Shown: piece after piece, positions 27,396 through 35,181 of the stretch
Numbering within the stretch: the first letter of the stretch is position 1
Layout of the letters: the number at the start of each line of letters is the position of its first letter
Assembly: GCA_022824585.1 (NCBI GenBank)
Contig: JAJDZN010000291.1
Coordinates: 1-42,083 of the forward strand
DNA length: 42,083 nucleotides
Source of the DNA: Bryobacterales bacterium
Lineage (GTDB): Bacteria; Acidobacteriota; Terriglobia; Bryobacterales; UBA6623
Direction of reading: 5' to 3'
The notes under the pieces: model-generated
Database searches by the model: none
Told to the model about the DNA's origin: nothing
What the model saw: the letters and a program-made list of their open reading frames with translations, nothing else
Translations under genes and position numbers: made by a program

Positions 27396-28659
27396 TTCTG
27401 GCCTCCATAAACTGCGCACGAACAAGCTCATGTCCGACCAGATTTGAGAGAATAGCATAGTTGCTCTGTTCCTTGCGAATGCGGCCCGCAATTATGCTCG
27501 CATCGATGCTAAGCATTTCAGCGTCAAGACGGACTGCTTCCTCGGATAGAGCAAAACGCGATAGGCATTGATCCCAATCAGGATCAGGGATTAGGCTTGC
27601 GAGCGCAAATCGATCCGCTTCACACTCAACCCGATCCTCAGTATTGCTTTCTTCTTCATCGAAGAAGTCGTAACGAACTCCTTCAAAAAGATGAAGGAAT
27701 ATATGGCCAAGTTCGTGGAACAATACGAACCAGAAATTATCTAAGCGATCATAGCGCAATGTCATGCCTATTACGGGATGATCGCTGTCAATCAACATGG
27801 CAGCACCATCGAGAAACGTTCCTGGCAGGTGCTCCTCGGTAACCAAAACAATACCCTTCTTAGCGAGCAGACTGCGCGCCCGCCTTGGGCCATTCTTGTG
27901 GCGGGTAAATGCGACAAGCTCAGGCAACCACCTATCGTCGAGTGAGAAGGCAGGCAGGCCTTCCTCGATGATCCGCACCCGCGCCCGTTCAAGTACGCGG
28001 GCCTGCCAGGCAAGGAGAGCGTACTCGTTGGGCTGCGCCGAGCCTCGAATCTTCTTGCGATGAAGGGCAGTCGCGAATTGTGGTCCCGCAGCTTCGAGAA
28101 AATAGGTCTTCGCGCACTCAACAAGATCGGCACCGCGGGGCACGTCGAACCATCGCCGCCTCGCCATCTCCTTGACCGGAAACTGCTGCCACACCAGATC
28201 ATCAGTCTTCTCCCACGAGAAAACCTCCCCCTCCTGCGGAGCTCGGGCTTCGAAGAGGCCCGCGGTGTGAACATTCAGGATCCTCGACACCTCGATCAGC
28301 CGCGTGAGGCTTGCGCCCAGATAACCGGAAGCTTCGTATCGTTGCACCTGTTGCGGCTTGACGCCTAGGGCAGCGGCCAGTTCAGTCTGGCTCATGCCCG
28401 TAGCGATACGAGCCTGAATTAGGATTGATGGCAAGGCTTCCAAAGAGAAGGACTTCGCAACGTGGATCTCACCGGCCTTTAGCAGCTCGTAATGGGCAAT
28501 ATCAGCCTCGAGTTCCTCAATTTGGCTCTTCAGCGCATCGATTTCAAGACCCCGTACCCATTCATCGTCGACATCTTGTGCTTCGACAGCCACCAGCGCG
28601 TCTTTGAGCTTCGCCAGCTCCCGGGTTGAGATGCCATATTGTTTTTCGCTGTAGATCAT
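27382..28659 (-). CDS. XRE regulator fused to ImmA/IrrE metallopeptidase
   Basis: The protein has 425 aa. Residues 1-65 are a helical N-terminal region (IDALKSQIEELEADIAHYEL). An XRE helix-turn-helix lies at about 78-128 (ATGMSQTELAAALGVKPQQV, QRYEASGYLG). The C-terminal peptidase carries the zinc motif HELGH at 315-319 and the third ligand E347 in VECEADRFALASLI. ImmA/IrrE proteases cleave HTH repressors or antitoxins in response to DNA damage or phage signals; fusion to an HTH makes a combined sensor, repressor and protease. It overlaps DUF6932 upstream (4 bases) and the beta gene downstream (14 bases), so it is the middle gene of a tight operon and the probable user of the palindrome at 29139. 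Confidence 0.9.
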   Translation of the reverse strand: MIYSEKQYGISTRELAKLKDALVAVEAQDVDDEWVRGLEIDALKSQIEELEADIAHYELLKAGEIHVAKSFSLEALPSILIQARIATGMSQTELAAALGVKPQQVQRYEASGYLGASLTRLIEVSRILNVHTAGLFEARAPQEGEVFSWEKTDDLVWQQFPVKEMARRRWFDVPRGADLVECAKTYFLEAAGPQFATALHRKKIRGSAQPNEYALLAWQARVLERARVRIIEEGLPAFSLDDRWLPELVAFTRHKNGPRRARSLLAKKGIVLVTEEHLPGTFLDGAAMLIDSDHPVIGMTLRYDRLDNFWFVLFHELGHIFLHLFEGVRYDFFDEEESNTEDRVECEADRFALASLIPDPDWDQCLSRFALSEEAVRLDAEMLSIDASIIAGRIRKEQSNYAILSNLVGHELVRAQFMEARNDLE

Positions 28660-29135
28660 GGTGCCACCCTTGGATAGAGCATCGGATCATTTGTCAGATC
28701 GATTAGTACGATCCCTTTCTGCAGACCGGAGAACTTCTCGATCTGGAAGAAATCGACAAACGGTCGACCCGCCGCATCGGCGCGGTTAGTGGAAGGAAAG
28801 AACTCACCACTGAACTTAGCCTTCTGCGCAGCCCGCCTGTCGGCAAAATTTGAGAAAACTGGGTCCATCAGCTGACGGTCAACTCCACATGGGTCCCAGC
28901 AGGCGTCGTAGTCGTCAGGCCAGGGTTTGTCGGTGACGAAGCTTCCATCAAGGAACAGGCGCTTACAGCCCGCCTCCGCTAGATCTCGTGCGGCCCGCAC
29001 TAACCCGCTGAACAGGTGTCGTCGACGAGCGTTTGAAGCGAAGCGAGCAGCAACGACGGACAGGCTGGCATGATGAATCCCTTCAGGCAGGACAGGCCAC
29101 GGTGCTCCCGGCAAGTCGGTGAATTCGGGTATCAT
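28656..29135 (-). CDS. DUF6932 family protein, nucleotidyltransferase-like
   Basis: The protein has 159 aa from the ATG at 29135, chosen because family similarity begins at MIPEFTDLPGAPWPVLPEGI. Hallmarks are AGCKRLFLDGSFVTDKPWPD followed by DYDACWDPCGVD: GS at 64-65 and D75/D77 form a GS...DxD pattern like minimal nucleotidyltransferases (my reading). Then come ADRRAAQKAKFSGEFFP and PFVDFFQIEKFSGLQKGIVL. It is the first gene of the operon and overlaps the XRE-ImmA gene by 4 bases. DUF6932 genes are frequently coupled to a small or regulatory partner, as in toxin-antitoxin operons. Confidence 0.8.
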   Translation of the reverse strand: MIPEFTDLPGAPWPVLPEGIHHASLSVVAARFASNARRRHLFSGLVRAARDLAEAGCKRLFLDGSFVTDKPWPDDYDACWDPCGVDRQLMDPVFSNFADRRAAQKAKFSGEFFPSTNRADAAGRPFVDFFQIEKFSGLQKGIVLIDLTNDPMLYPRVAP

Positions 29136-29138
29136 GCG

Positions 29139-29156
29139 TACAACATTATTGTTGTA
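29139..29156. promoter_or_regulatory. Perfect inverted repeat, probable operator of the DUF6932 operon
   Basis: TACAACA (29139-29145) and TGTTGTA (29150-29156) are perfect 7-bp arms around a 4-base spacer. The site lies 3 bases before the ATG of the first gene of the operon encoding an XRE protein. Such sites usually bind the operon's own HTH protein, here probably blocking transcription or translation initiation. Confidence 0.65.
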
Positions 29157-29238
29157 GCATAGATGTGCCGATTGGTGTTCGAAGTGTCTAGAGTCAGATC
29201 GGTGGCCGCCTCGCCAAGCTAGTTGAGGCCCAGCGTCG

Positions 29239-29523
29239 TCTGCTAGCTGCCGTGATCGGATCCGGTTGGTCCGACTGCTGGAGACCGTGGAGTTTTTCTG
29301 CCGCGACCAACTTCGTGAGCCGCACGTCAGGCATTTGGAGGGTAAGCTCTGGGAGTTGCGAGCCAAGTCGACGGAGGGGATCGCTAGGGGCTTTTTCGTG
29401 ATTGCGGCGGAGCGGCGGGTCGTGGTGTTGCACGTATTCGCCAAGACATCGCGAAGGACACCACGCTAAGCGTTAGCGACGGCCAAGGAACGGATGAAAC
29501 AGGTGAAACCATGGCTGAGTTGA
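29239..29523 (+). pseudogene. HigB/RelE-type (Gp49-like) toxin, truncated with an in-frame stop
   Basis: The readable part, RLVRLLETVEFFCRDQLREP then HVRHLEGKLWELRAKSTEGI, matches phage Gp49-like HigB toxins (family motif HLEGKLWELR). It lacks roughly the first 25-30 residues. A TAA at 29467-29469 interrupts it after SRRTPR, yet the same frame continues ALATAKERMKQVKPWLS to a TGA at 29521 that overlaps the HigA start by 13 bases. So a single nonsense change plus 5' loss killed an ordinary HigBA toxin. Confidence 0.72.
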
Positions 29524-29750
29524 AGGACCTGAAAGGGCGTTTCATGAAGGACCCGGCATTCCGCCAGGAGTATGAGAGAGCAGACGAAGAGTATTCGTTG
29601 GCGGAGGCCATGATCCCTACTCGGACGGCAGCGAACCTGACGCAATCGCAACTGGCTGCGCGTCTCGGACCGGACGGGGACGGGGAGAGGTGGCCCGAGG
29701 AGTTCAATGATCCGACGTCCAGCCGCCGCGTGCACCGACTTGAAGATTAG
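29511..29750 (+). CDS. HigA-type antitoxin, N-terminal half with foreign C-terminus
   Basis: The frame has 79 codons. MAELKDLKGRFMKDPAFRQE then YERADEEYSLAEAMI is the HigA N-terminus, leading into the HTH (TRTAANLTQSQLAARLG). After RLG the expected GTTQSAIARLEGG is absent, and the sequence becomes PDGDGERWPEEFNDPTSSRR up to the stop. That tail looks like the end of a different antitoxin, perhaps the cognate partner of the PIN gene 12 bases downstream. DNA binding is probably lost because the HTH is cut. A matching HigA C-terminal half lies at 35182. Confidence 0.6.
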   Translation: MAELKDLKGRFMKDPAFRQEYERADEEYSLAEAMIPTRTAANLTQSQLAARLGPDGDGERWPEEFNDPTSSRRVHRLED

Positions 29751-29761
29751 TCGGTCCAAAC

Positions 29762-30156
29762 CTACGCATCCTTCTTGATACTTCCTATCTGCATCACCTG
29801 AGAGTGGTGCCGGAAGAGCTTACGGAAGTCGCGCGCCGATTCCTTGCCCAACAGAGTGCACGGTTCCACGTGAGCGCCGTGTCGATCTGGGAGATGCGGC
29901 TGAATTACCATGCCCGCCGACCCACTCGGGACCAGAAGAGCTCATTCGAGCCAATGAGGTTGTTGCGGTGCTCTCGGGCTTGCGTGTGACGTTCTTGCCG
30001 ATGACGATCCGACACGCCGCCCGTGAGCTCAACGCACCGATTGAGCACAGAGTCCCGTTCGATGAGCTCCTGCTCGTTCAAGCCCAAGAAGAACGTCTCA
30101 AGCTCTTGACAGCCGACCGACAGCTTGCGCAGCACGCGGTAGCGATCACACTGTAG
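29762..30156 (+). pseudogene. PIN-domain (VapC) toxin with frameshift
   Basis: The first part reads RILLDTSYLHHLRVVPEELT, then EVARRFLAQQSARFHVSAVS and IWEMRLNYHA, to about 29950. Loss of one base near GAGCCAATGAGG then shifts the frame, and the proper continuation is VTFLPMTIRHAARELNAPIE, HRVPFDELLLVQAQEERLKL and LTADRQLAQHAVAITL to the stop at 30156. All PIN acids (LLDTS, WEM, PFDELL, TADR) can be read across the two frames. No ATG, GTG or TTG stands at the expected start (CTA at 29762). The damage looks recent, as the protein is otherwise full length. Confidence 0.75.
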
Positions 30157-30293
30157 CGGGAACCTGACGGAACGCTCGGGGCATCGATGCTGGCTTGACA
30201 TCGGGATGGCCCGCGACGTGGCTCCTCCACGTGGGCGCTGTCGAGACCTCGCTGCGCGCGGGTACGGCGAGCGTTCAGCAGGGAGTCCTGTCG

Positions 30294-31505
30294 TCAGCTG
30301 GGGAAGATCTCCCGCATGCGCTGAATTGCGGCCTCCTCGTCGCCGGCTTCGTTCATGAACACGGCAAACTGCAACCCGCCTGCGCTGGATCGGGTGACGG
30401 CGATACGGGGTTCCCCTTCCATGAGTTCCTGCTCGGCCTGGCGCGCCGTGACTCCGATTCGGTTCTCGTCCCAGGTTACGTTTACCCGATGCACTCTTCG
30501 CATCCTTTCGAACGGGCCCCGGGAGGTGCGGATGCCCGGAATCCTGCCGAGCCCTCGGGCGATTTTGCGGGCCTGCATCGCATTCTCCCTGTCGATCCGC
30601 TCAAAGTCCAGTGACGCGTATTTCTCGCACGCCAGGTAGAGGGCCACCATCTCCTCGCGGCCGACCTTCATCGGCCTGCCGTTCGAGTCCGAGTGCGGGT
30701 TGGAGTTCAGCCAAGCCGCTCGAACGAGGTCCTCTCGGCCCGCGAGGATGCCGGAACATTGGGGGCCGCGCATGTGCTTGCCACCGGAAATCGCCATCAG
30801 GTCGACGCCCGACTTGGCGAGCTTGGGGATGTTGTCCCACGGCGGAAGGATGTTCGCGCAATCCGCCAGGACGGGAACGCCGGCGGGCTTGGTCCGCTTG
30901 AGGGTGTCCTCAAGCCGGATCCAGTCCTTCCCCCACTCACGGTCGTTGGTGTTCCCCGGGAGGAAGTACATCATCGCCGTTCTGGGGCCGATGGCGCGTT
31001 CAAGCTGCTCCGGCGTCTCGACTTCCACGATCTTGGTGCCGGCGCCACGCACCGCATGGTCGTACGAGATCCGGTGCACCCTCTGGATGATCACTTCGTC
31101 CTTCATGCCAGTCAGGTCCGGCAGGCGCTTGATTCTGTCCGGGTCCTCGCCCGCGATGCACGCGTAGGTTCCTATGGCGATCGATCCCGCAGCTCCGGTC
31201 GATACCATCGCGGCCTCGGTCCCCGCCAGTTCGGCGAGCCGCCGGCCGATGGCGTCCTGGAGTTCTTCGAGGACGACGTACTCTCGCGCGGCCTCGGCCT
31301 GAGCCTCGAACAGTTCCGGCCACTGCTTCGAGGCGCCGATCGTGGTGTACGTGCCACGGAAGTTGATCACTGGCCTCACACCCAATCGCTCGTAAACGGT
31401 TCGGCGCGCCGATGTTGGCTCCGCTGCCGGAAGAGCCTGGGTCAGCGACCCGAGCCCGACTCCCTTCAGCCAGTGGCGACGGGAATTGCGCAAAGAGGTG
31501 CTCAT
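30294..31505 (-). CDS. Tat-exported SelA-like PLP-dependent enzyme, copy 1
   Basis: The protein has 403 aa. The Tat motif is SRRHWLKG (residues 8-15). The fold-type-I PLP enzyme body resembles SelA/D-glucosaminate-6-phosphate ammonia-lyase relatives: RLGVRPVINFRGTYTTIGAS, AMVSTGAAGSIAIGTYACI, the acidic PLP-nitrogen ligand D215 in PVLADCANIL, and the Schiff-base lysine K243 in SGGKHMRGPQ. Members of this group eliminate ammonia from amino sugars or amino acids. It is transcribed divergently from a paralogue (copy 2) whose operon adds RidA and PIG-L, suggesting a shared pathway. The substrate is unknown. Confidence 0.88.
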   Translation of the reverse strand: MSTSLRNSRRHWLKGVGLGSLTQALPAAEPTSARRTVYERLGVRPVINFRGTYTTIGASKQWPELFEAQAEAAREYVVLEELQDAIGRRLAELAGTEAAMVSTGAAGSIAIGTYACIAGEDPDRIKRLPDLTGMKDEVIIQRVHRISYDHAVRGAGTKIVEVETPEQLERAIGPRTAMMYFLPGNTNDREWGKDWIRLEDTLKRTKPAGVPVLADCANILPPWDNIPKLAKSGVDLMAISGGKHMRGPQCSGILAGREDLVRAAWLNSNPHSDSNGRPMKVGREEMVALYLACEKYASLDFERIDRENAMQARKIARGLGRIPGIRTSRGPFERMRRVHRVNVTWDENRIGVTARQAEQELMEGEPRIAVTRSSAGGLQFAVFMNEAGDEEAAIQRMREIFPS

Positions 31506-31800
31506 GCCCAGAGATTGTAGCTTCCGTGCTTCTTGTCAAGCGGCGCATTTTTGCACCGGCCCCGACTCTGCTGTGTACACTGTGTCCGTCCGGCTCCGGC
31601 AGGCTGCATTGCTTGCGTTGATGGGCGACGGATGTTCGGGAAATTCGGGACGGACCGCCTTGGCGGTGCTGCGGAGAAAGCTCGGGCGCCCGTGCCCGTC
31701 TCTGTGAATGGCGGAGCGAACGCACGCCGTGGGCAACGACTGTTTCGGAGGTTCCGGGCCCGTGGCGCCGGTCGGTGCCACACGACCGAGGAGGACTGCC

Positions 31801-33420
31801 ATGACGGACCGAAATCTGGAACCTGGCGGCTTGAGCCGTCGCCAATGGTTGGGGACCAGCTCCCTGGTTGCCGCTTTGATGGCGGAGGCTTCGGGTGTCC
31901 CGGCTTCTGCCGCCAACCTACCTGCGGAACCGTACTCAGCGATCGGTGCCAAGCCGTTCATCAATTGCACCGCCACCGTCACGATCAACGGCGGCTCACG
32001 CCTGATGCCTCAAGTCATCGAAGCGGTCGAGCAGGCGTCGCATTACCACGTCAATCTCGACCAGCTGATGGAGGCAGCGGGCAAGCGCATCGCCACGCTG
32101 CTCGACGTCCCCTGGGCGATGGTCTCGTCCGGCGCTGCTGGTGCCCTCACCCACGCCGCGGCTGCGTGTGTCGCCGGGACAGATCCTGAGCGAATGCAGC
32201 AACTGCCGGATCTCTCTGGCCTCAAGGACGAAGTGATCATTCCGAAATCCTCGCGGAACGCGTACGACCACGCGGTCCGCATGGTGGGGCTAAAGACGGT
32301 AGAAGTCGATTCGGTCGACGAAATGGAAGCCAGGATCGGTTCCAGCACCGCGCTTGTCATGGTGCTTGGGAATCGCTTCGACAAGATCCGGGTCAGCCTG
32401 GAGGATGTAGTGCCGGTGGCGAAGCAGCACAGAGTTCCGGTACTCGTTGACGCTGCCGCCGACATTCTGGTCAGTCCTGACCCCTACTTGGCGGCCGGAG
32501 CAGACTTGGTCGCCTACAGCGGCGGGAAGATCCTGCGGGGACCGCAGACTGCCGGCCTCCTGCTGGGACGGGAGGATCTCGTCCGGGCTGCCTTCGCCAA
32601 CAGCGCCCCGCACCACGCTTTCGGCCGCCCGATGAAGGTCAGCAAGGAAGAAGTCCTCGGCATGACGGTGGCTGTCGACGCGTGGGTCCGCCAGCGCGAC
32701 ATCGAAGCCGAGTACCGCGAGTGGGAAGCGTGGTACGCCCACATCTCCAATCGCATCACGGAGGTGCCGGGCGTTTCGGCGAGAGTTGACGGGCCGACAA
32801 GGGGCGGCCCCTTCCCGACCATGACCATTGCGTGGGACCCGCAGCGCATCGGTCTGACTGCCGGCGCTCTACACGACCTGCTGCTCTGGGGGGACCCGGC
32901 CATCCAGACGCACGCTGCCGGGGACGGGCACGAATTCCGCTTGCGTCCCGTGGCCCTCAAACCGGGCGAGTACAGGATCGTGGCCGACCGCCTGCGGGAG
33001 GTCCTCCGGACCGCGCCCAAGCCGACCGAACGGGTCTGGAAGGCCCCGGTCGCGGACCTGTCCGGGCGCTGGGACGTCACGCTTAGCTTCCTTGTCGGGG
33101 AAGCGCAGCACATGCTCTTCCTGGAGGCCAACGGGAATCGGCTGCAAGGAACGCACGTCGGCAGCGTGGCCAGCGGTCCGGTGGAGGGCACTGTGGATGG
33201 TGACGTTGTGACTTTAACCAGCGTCCTCCCGGTCGAGGGCTCGAAACTCAGGTACCGGTTCCAAGGCCGAGTCAAGGACGGGCGGCTCCAGGGCAACCTG
33301 GATCTAGGAGAGTATCCCAAAGGGGCCTGGGCGGCCACGAAGCACTCTTACGGAGGAACGATGCCGACGGACCCAGCCACGTCCGGCAAGATCGCAGCGG
33401 GGACAAGAAATGATGCCTGA
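31801..33420 (+). CDS. Tat-exported SelA-like PLP enzyme with C-terminal beta domain, copy 2
   Basis: The protein has 539 aa. The ATG at 31801 follows GAGGAG with a 6-base gap; the open frame to 31708 is ignored. The Tat signal is SRRQWLGTSSLVAAL (residues 12-26). The PLP domain resembles copy 1: AMVSSGAAGALTHAAAACVA, D217 in VPVLVDAAADIL, K243 in SGGKILRGPQ, GREDLVRAAF and GRPMKVS. Residues about 418-518 form an added beta-rich, lipocalin-like module (LSGRWDVTLSFLVGEAQHML to LQGNLDLGEYPKGAWAATKH). That module appears in other secreted Acidobacteriota enzymes and may bind substrate or polymer. Its stop overlaps the RidA start, so the two are translationally coupled. Confidence 0.88.
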   Translation: MTDRNLEPGGLSRRQWLGTSSLVAALMAEASGVPASAANLPAEPYSAIGAKPFINCTATVTINGGSRLMPQVIEAVEQASHYHVNLDQLMEAAGKRIATLLDVPWAMVSSGAAGALTHAAAACVAGTDPERMQQLPDLSGLKDEVIIPKSSRNAYDHAVRMVGLKTVEVDSVDEMEARIGSSTALVMVLGNRFDKIRVSLEDVVPVAKQHRVPVLVDAAADILVSPDPYLAAGADLVAYSGGKILRGPQTAGLLLGREDLVRAAFANSAPHHAFGRPMKVSKEEVLGMTVAVDAWVRQRDIEAEYREWEAWYAHISNRITEVPGVSARVDGPTRGGPFPTMTIAWDPQRIGLTAGALHDLLLWGDPAIQTHAAGDGHEFRLRPVALKPGEYRIVADRLREVLRTAPKPTERVWKAPVADLSGRWDVTLSFLVGEAQHMLFLEANGNRLQGTHVGSVASGPVEGTVDGDVVTLTSVLPVEGSKLRYRFQGRVKDGRLQGNLDLGEYPKGAWAATKHSYGGTMPTDPATSGKIAAGTRNDA

Positions 33421-33862
33421 CCGAAGCACCCTCTCACGTCGCCAAGCGGCCCTCGCCGCCACGCTGGGCCTAGCGGCAGCTCCCGTTGCGGAGGCCCGGG
33501 ACTGGCGTCCCGGCAAGGAGCGTGTGGGCGGTTTGGTCCGATCTGGCCCCCTCCTGTTCATGGGAGGAATTGGAGGCTGGTACCCGAACCGGCGTCCCGA
33601 CGGCCCGGGGGATGTGCGTCAGCAGACTGCGGACGCGCTCACGATCATGATGGAGAGCCTTGAGGAGGCGGGCAGTTCGATGGCCAATGTCCTCAAGGTT
33701 CAGGTTGCGCTTGTGGACCCTGAGAGGAACTGGCCCGGGATGAACGAGGTGTACAACGAGTTCTTTCCTGAGCCGCGGCCCGTGCGCTCGTACTTCGGGG
33801 CCACCGGGTTCCGGCGGCCGGGCCAACTGCTCCAGATCGACTGCATCGCGTACAAGGAATGA
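33410..33862 (+). CDS. RidA family protein with Tat-like signal
   Basis: The protein has 150 aa, starting at tandem ATGs (33410 or 33413) inside the end of the preceding gene. Residues 1-28 resemble a Tat signal (TLSRRQAALAATLGLAAAPV). The RidA body includes PLLFMGGIGGWYPNRRPDGP, QQTADALTIMMESLEEAGSS, NVLKVQVALVDPERNWPGMN and PVRSYFGATGFRRPGQLLQI. RidA enzymes hydrolyse reactive enamine/imine intermediates released by PLP eliminases, so its coupling to a PLP enzyme is functionally apt. Export would be unusual, since RidA is normally cytosolic. The arginine usually binding the carboxylate is plausibly the one in PVRSYFG. Confidence 0.88.
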   Translation: MMPDRSTLSRRQAALAATLGLAAAPVAEARDWRPGKERVGGLVRSGPLLFMGGIGGWYPNRRPDGPGDVRQQTADALTIMMESLEEAGSSMANVLKVQVALVDPERNWPGMNEVYNEFFPEPRPVRSYFGATGFRRPGQLLQIDCIAYKE

Positions 33863-33875
33863 GGTCATTTGCAGA

Positions 33876-34826
33876 ATGAGACGCCGTCGGTTCATTGAAG
33901 GATCCCTTGCCGGAGGAGCCATGGCCGGGGCCGGCATCGCCATGCCCGCGGAGCATATCGGCCGCGATCCGGAAGTCGTTGTTGAGAGGAGTCTCCCCGG
34001 GAGGCCCCACGAGGGAAAGATGCTCGCGGCGATCCAGCCGCACTGCGACGACGTTCCCATCCTCGCGGGTGGAACGGTCCTGAAGCTGATGGCGGAAGGC
34101 TATCGGGGCATTCTCATCCGCACCAGCAACGACGAGATGGCCGGTCGCGGAGCGACGTTCGGCGAGGTCGTGTTGAACAACGAGCGCGACACCATTGAGG
34201 TGGGCCGGCTGATGGGCCTGGAGAAGTTCTACGACCTCGGCTACCGCAATCACCTCATGGACGGCATCGAGCGGCTCGAACTCCGTGCCCGCCTGATCTT
34301 CCTGTTTCGGCTCATGAAGGTCGATACCGTGATCTGCTACGACCCGTGGGGCCATTACGAGGAAAACCCTGACCACTATGTGACCGCGAGCTGCGTCGAG
34401 GCGGCGTGCTGGATGGCCGGCTCCCAGTGGGACTATCGGGAGCACTTCGATGCCGGGCTCGAGCCGCACTCCGTGAAGGAGAAGTACTACTTCGCCCGGG
34501 GACCCCAGCTAGTCACTCGAGTGGTCGATATCTCGTCGCATGTCGAAGGCAAGATCGACGTGAACCGAGCGAACGTTACGCAAGGACCCGCTGGCGACAA
34601 CGGCGCGAGACTGCGCCAGCGCCTCGCTGCGGAAGGCAAGCGGCTTCCGTTGCTTGGCAGTGATGACGAGACCGCCAACCGGAACTACATCCGGGAGTTC
34701 GTCTTGGAGCCCAACCGGGAGTGGGGACGGCGATACGGCGTCGAGTATGCGGAGCCGTTCCACTACATCGGTCCGTCGCATGACCGGGTCAGCGAATACG
34801 TAGACGCCAACGCCGTCCCCTTGTAG
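33876..34826 (+). CDS. Tat-exported PIG-L family deacetylase
   Basis: The protein has 316 aa. The Tat signal is MRRRRFIEGSLAGGAMAGAG. Zinc-dependent LmbE/PIG-L signatures are AAIQPHCDDVPILAGGTVLK (H-x-D-D) and EENPDHYVTASCVEAACWM (P-D-H). The family removes acetyl groups from N-acetylglucosamine-type substrates. It starts 13 bases after the RidA stop, in the same operon as the SelA-like enzyme. A sequence of deacetylation, ammonia elimination and imine hydrolysis of an amino sugar outside the cytoplasm is my hypothesis. Confidence 0.92.
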   Translation: MRRRRFIEGSLAGGAMAGAGIAMPAEHIGRDPEVVVERSLPGRPHEGKMLAAIQPHCDDVPILAGGTVLKLMAEGYRGILIRTSNDEMAGRGATFGEVVLNNERDTIEVGRLMGLEKFYDLGYRNHLMDGIERLELRARLIFLFRLMKVDTVICYDPWGHYEENPDHYVTASCVEAACWMAGSQWDYREHFDAGLEPHSVKEKYYFARGPQLVTRVVDISSHVEGKIDVNRANVTQGPAGDNGARLRQRLAAEGKRLPLLGSDDETANRNYIREFVLEPNREWGRRYGVEYAEPFHYIGPSHDRVSEYVDANAVPL

Positions 34827-35070
34827 GCGGGTGTTCCGGAGCCTCAGCGCCGGTTACGGAATGGTGACGCTTCCAGACATCGGCCCAGCCGTCGCCACCG
34901 GTGTCCTTGCGAGCGCCTCGCTCGAAGCAGCACGTCTCGCCGGTCGGGCCGGCCTCGGCGGGCGTCAGTTCGCCGAGTAGCGGGCACCGGTCGATGAATC
35001 GCTCCTGCGATGCGGAGCGCTCCTTCAACTCGGAGGCGCTCCACCTGGCGATGAACTCGTGCGGTGTCAT
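34789..35070 (-). pseudogene. MmeI-like type IIL restriction-modification enzyme, N-terminal fragment
   Basis: From the ATG at 35070 the frame reads MTPHEFIARWSASELKERSA, SQERFIDRCPLLGELTPAEA, then CCFERGARKDTGGDGWADVW and KRHH. This is the hallmark N-terminus of MmeI-type fused methyltransferase/nucleases (family pattern CFERGARKDTGGDGWADVWKRxxFAWEYKGK). After KRHH, at about 34860, the sequence diverges to unrelated residues and stops at 34789, so the EYKGK nuclease motif and the ~900-residue remainder are absent. Its 3' end overlaps the end of the PIG-L gene. Confidence 0.75.
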
Positions 35071-35181
35071 GGACGCGTTCGGCGTGGCCCATGACCAGAA
35101 GTAGACCAGCGCCTTGCGACCTGGACCAATCAGTGGGGGCCACTCGCTGTTCTGGGTTAGTGCAAGAGACTCCTTGATTTG

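Noticed and set aside
30693..31520. 275-codon plus-strand open frame
   Set aside because: It is antisense to the SelA-like PLP gene, whose active-site lysine and Tat signal are clear.
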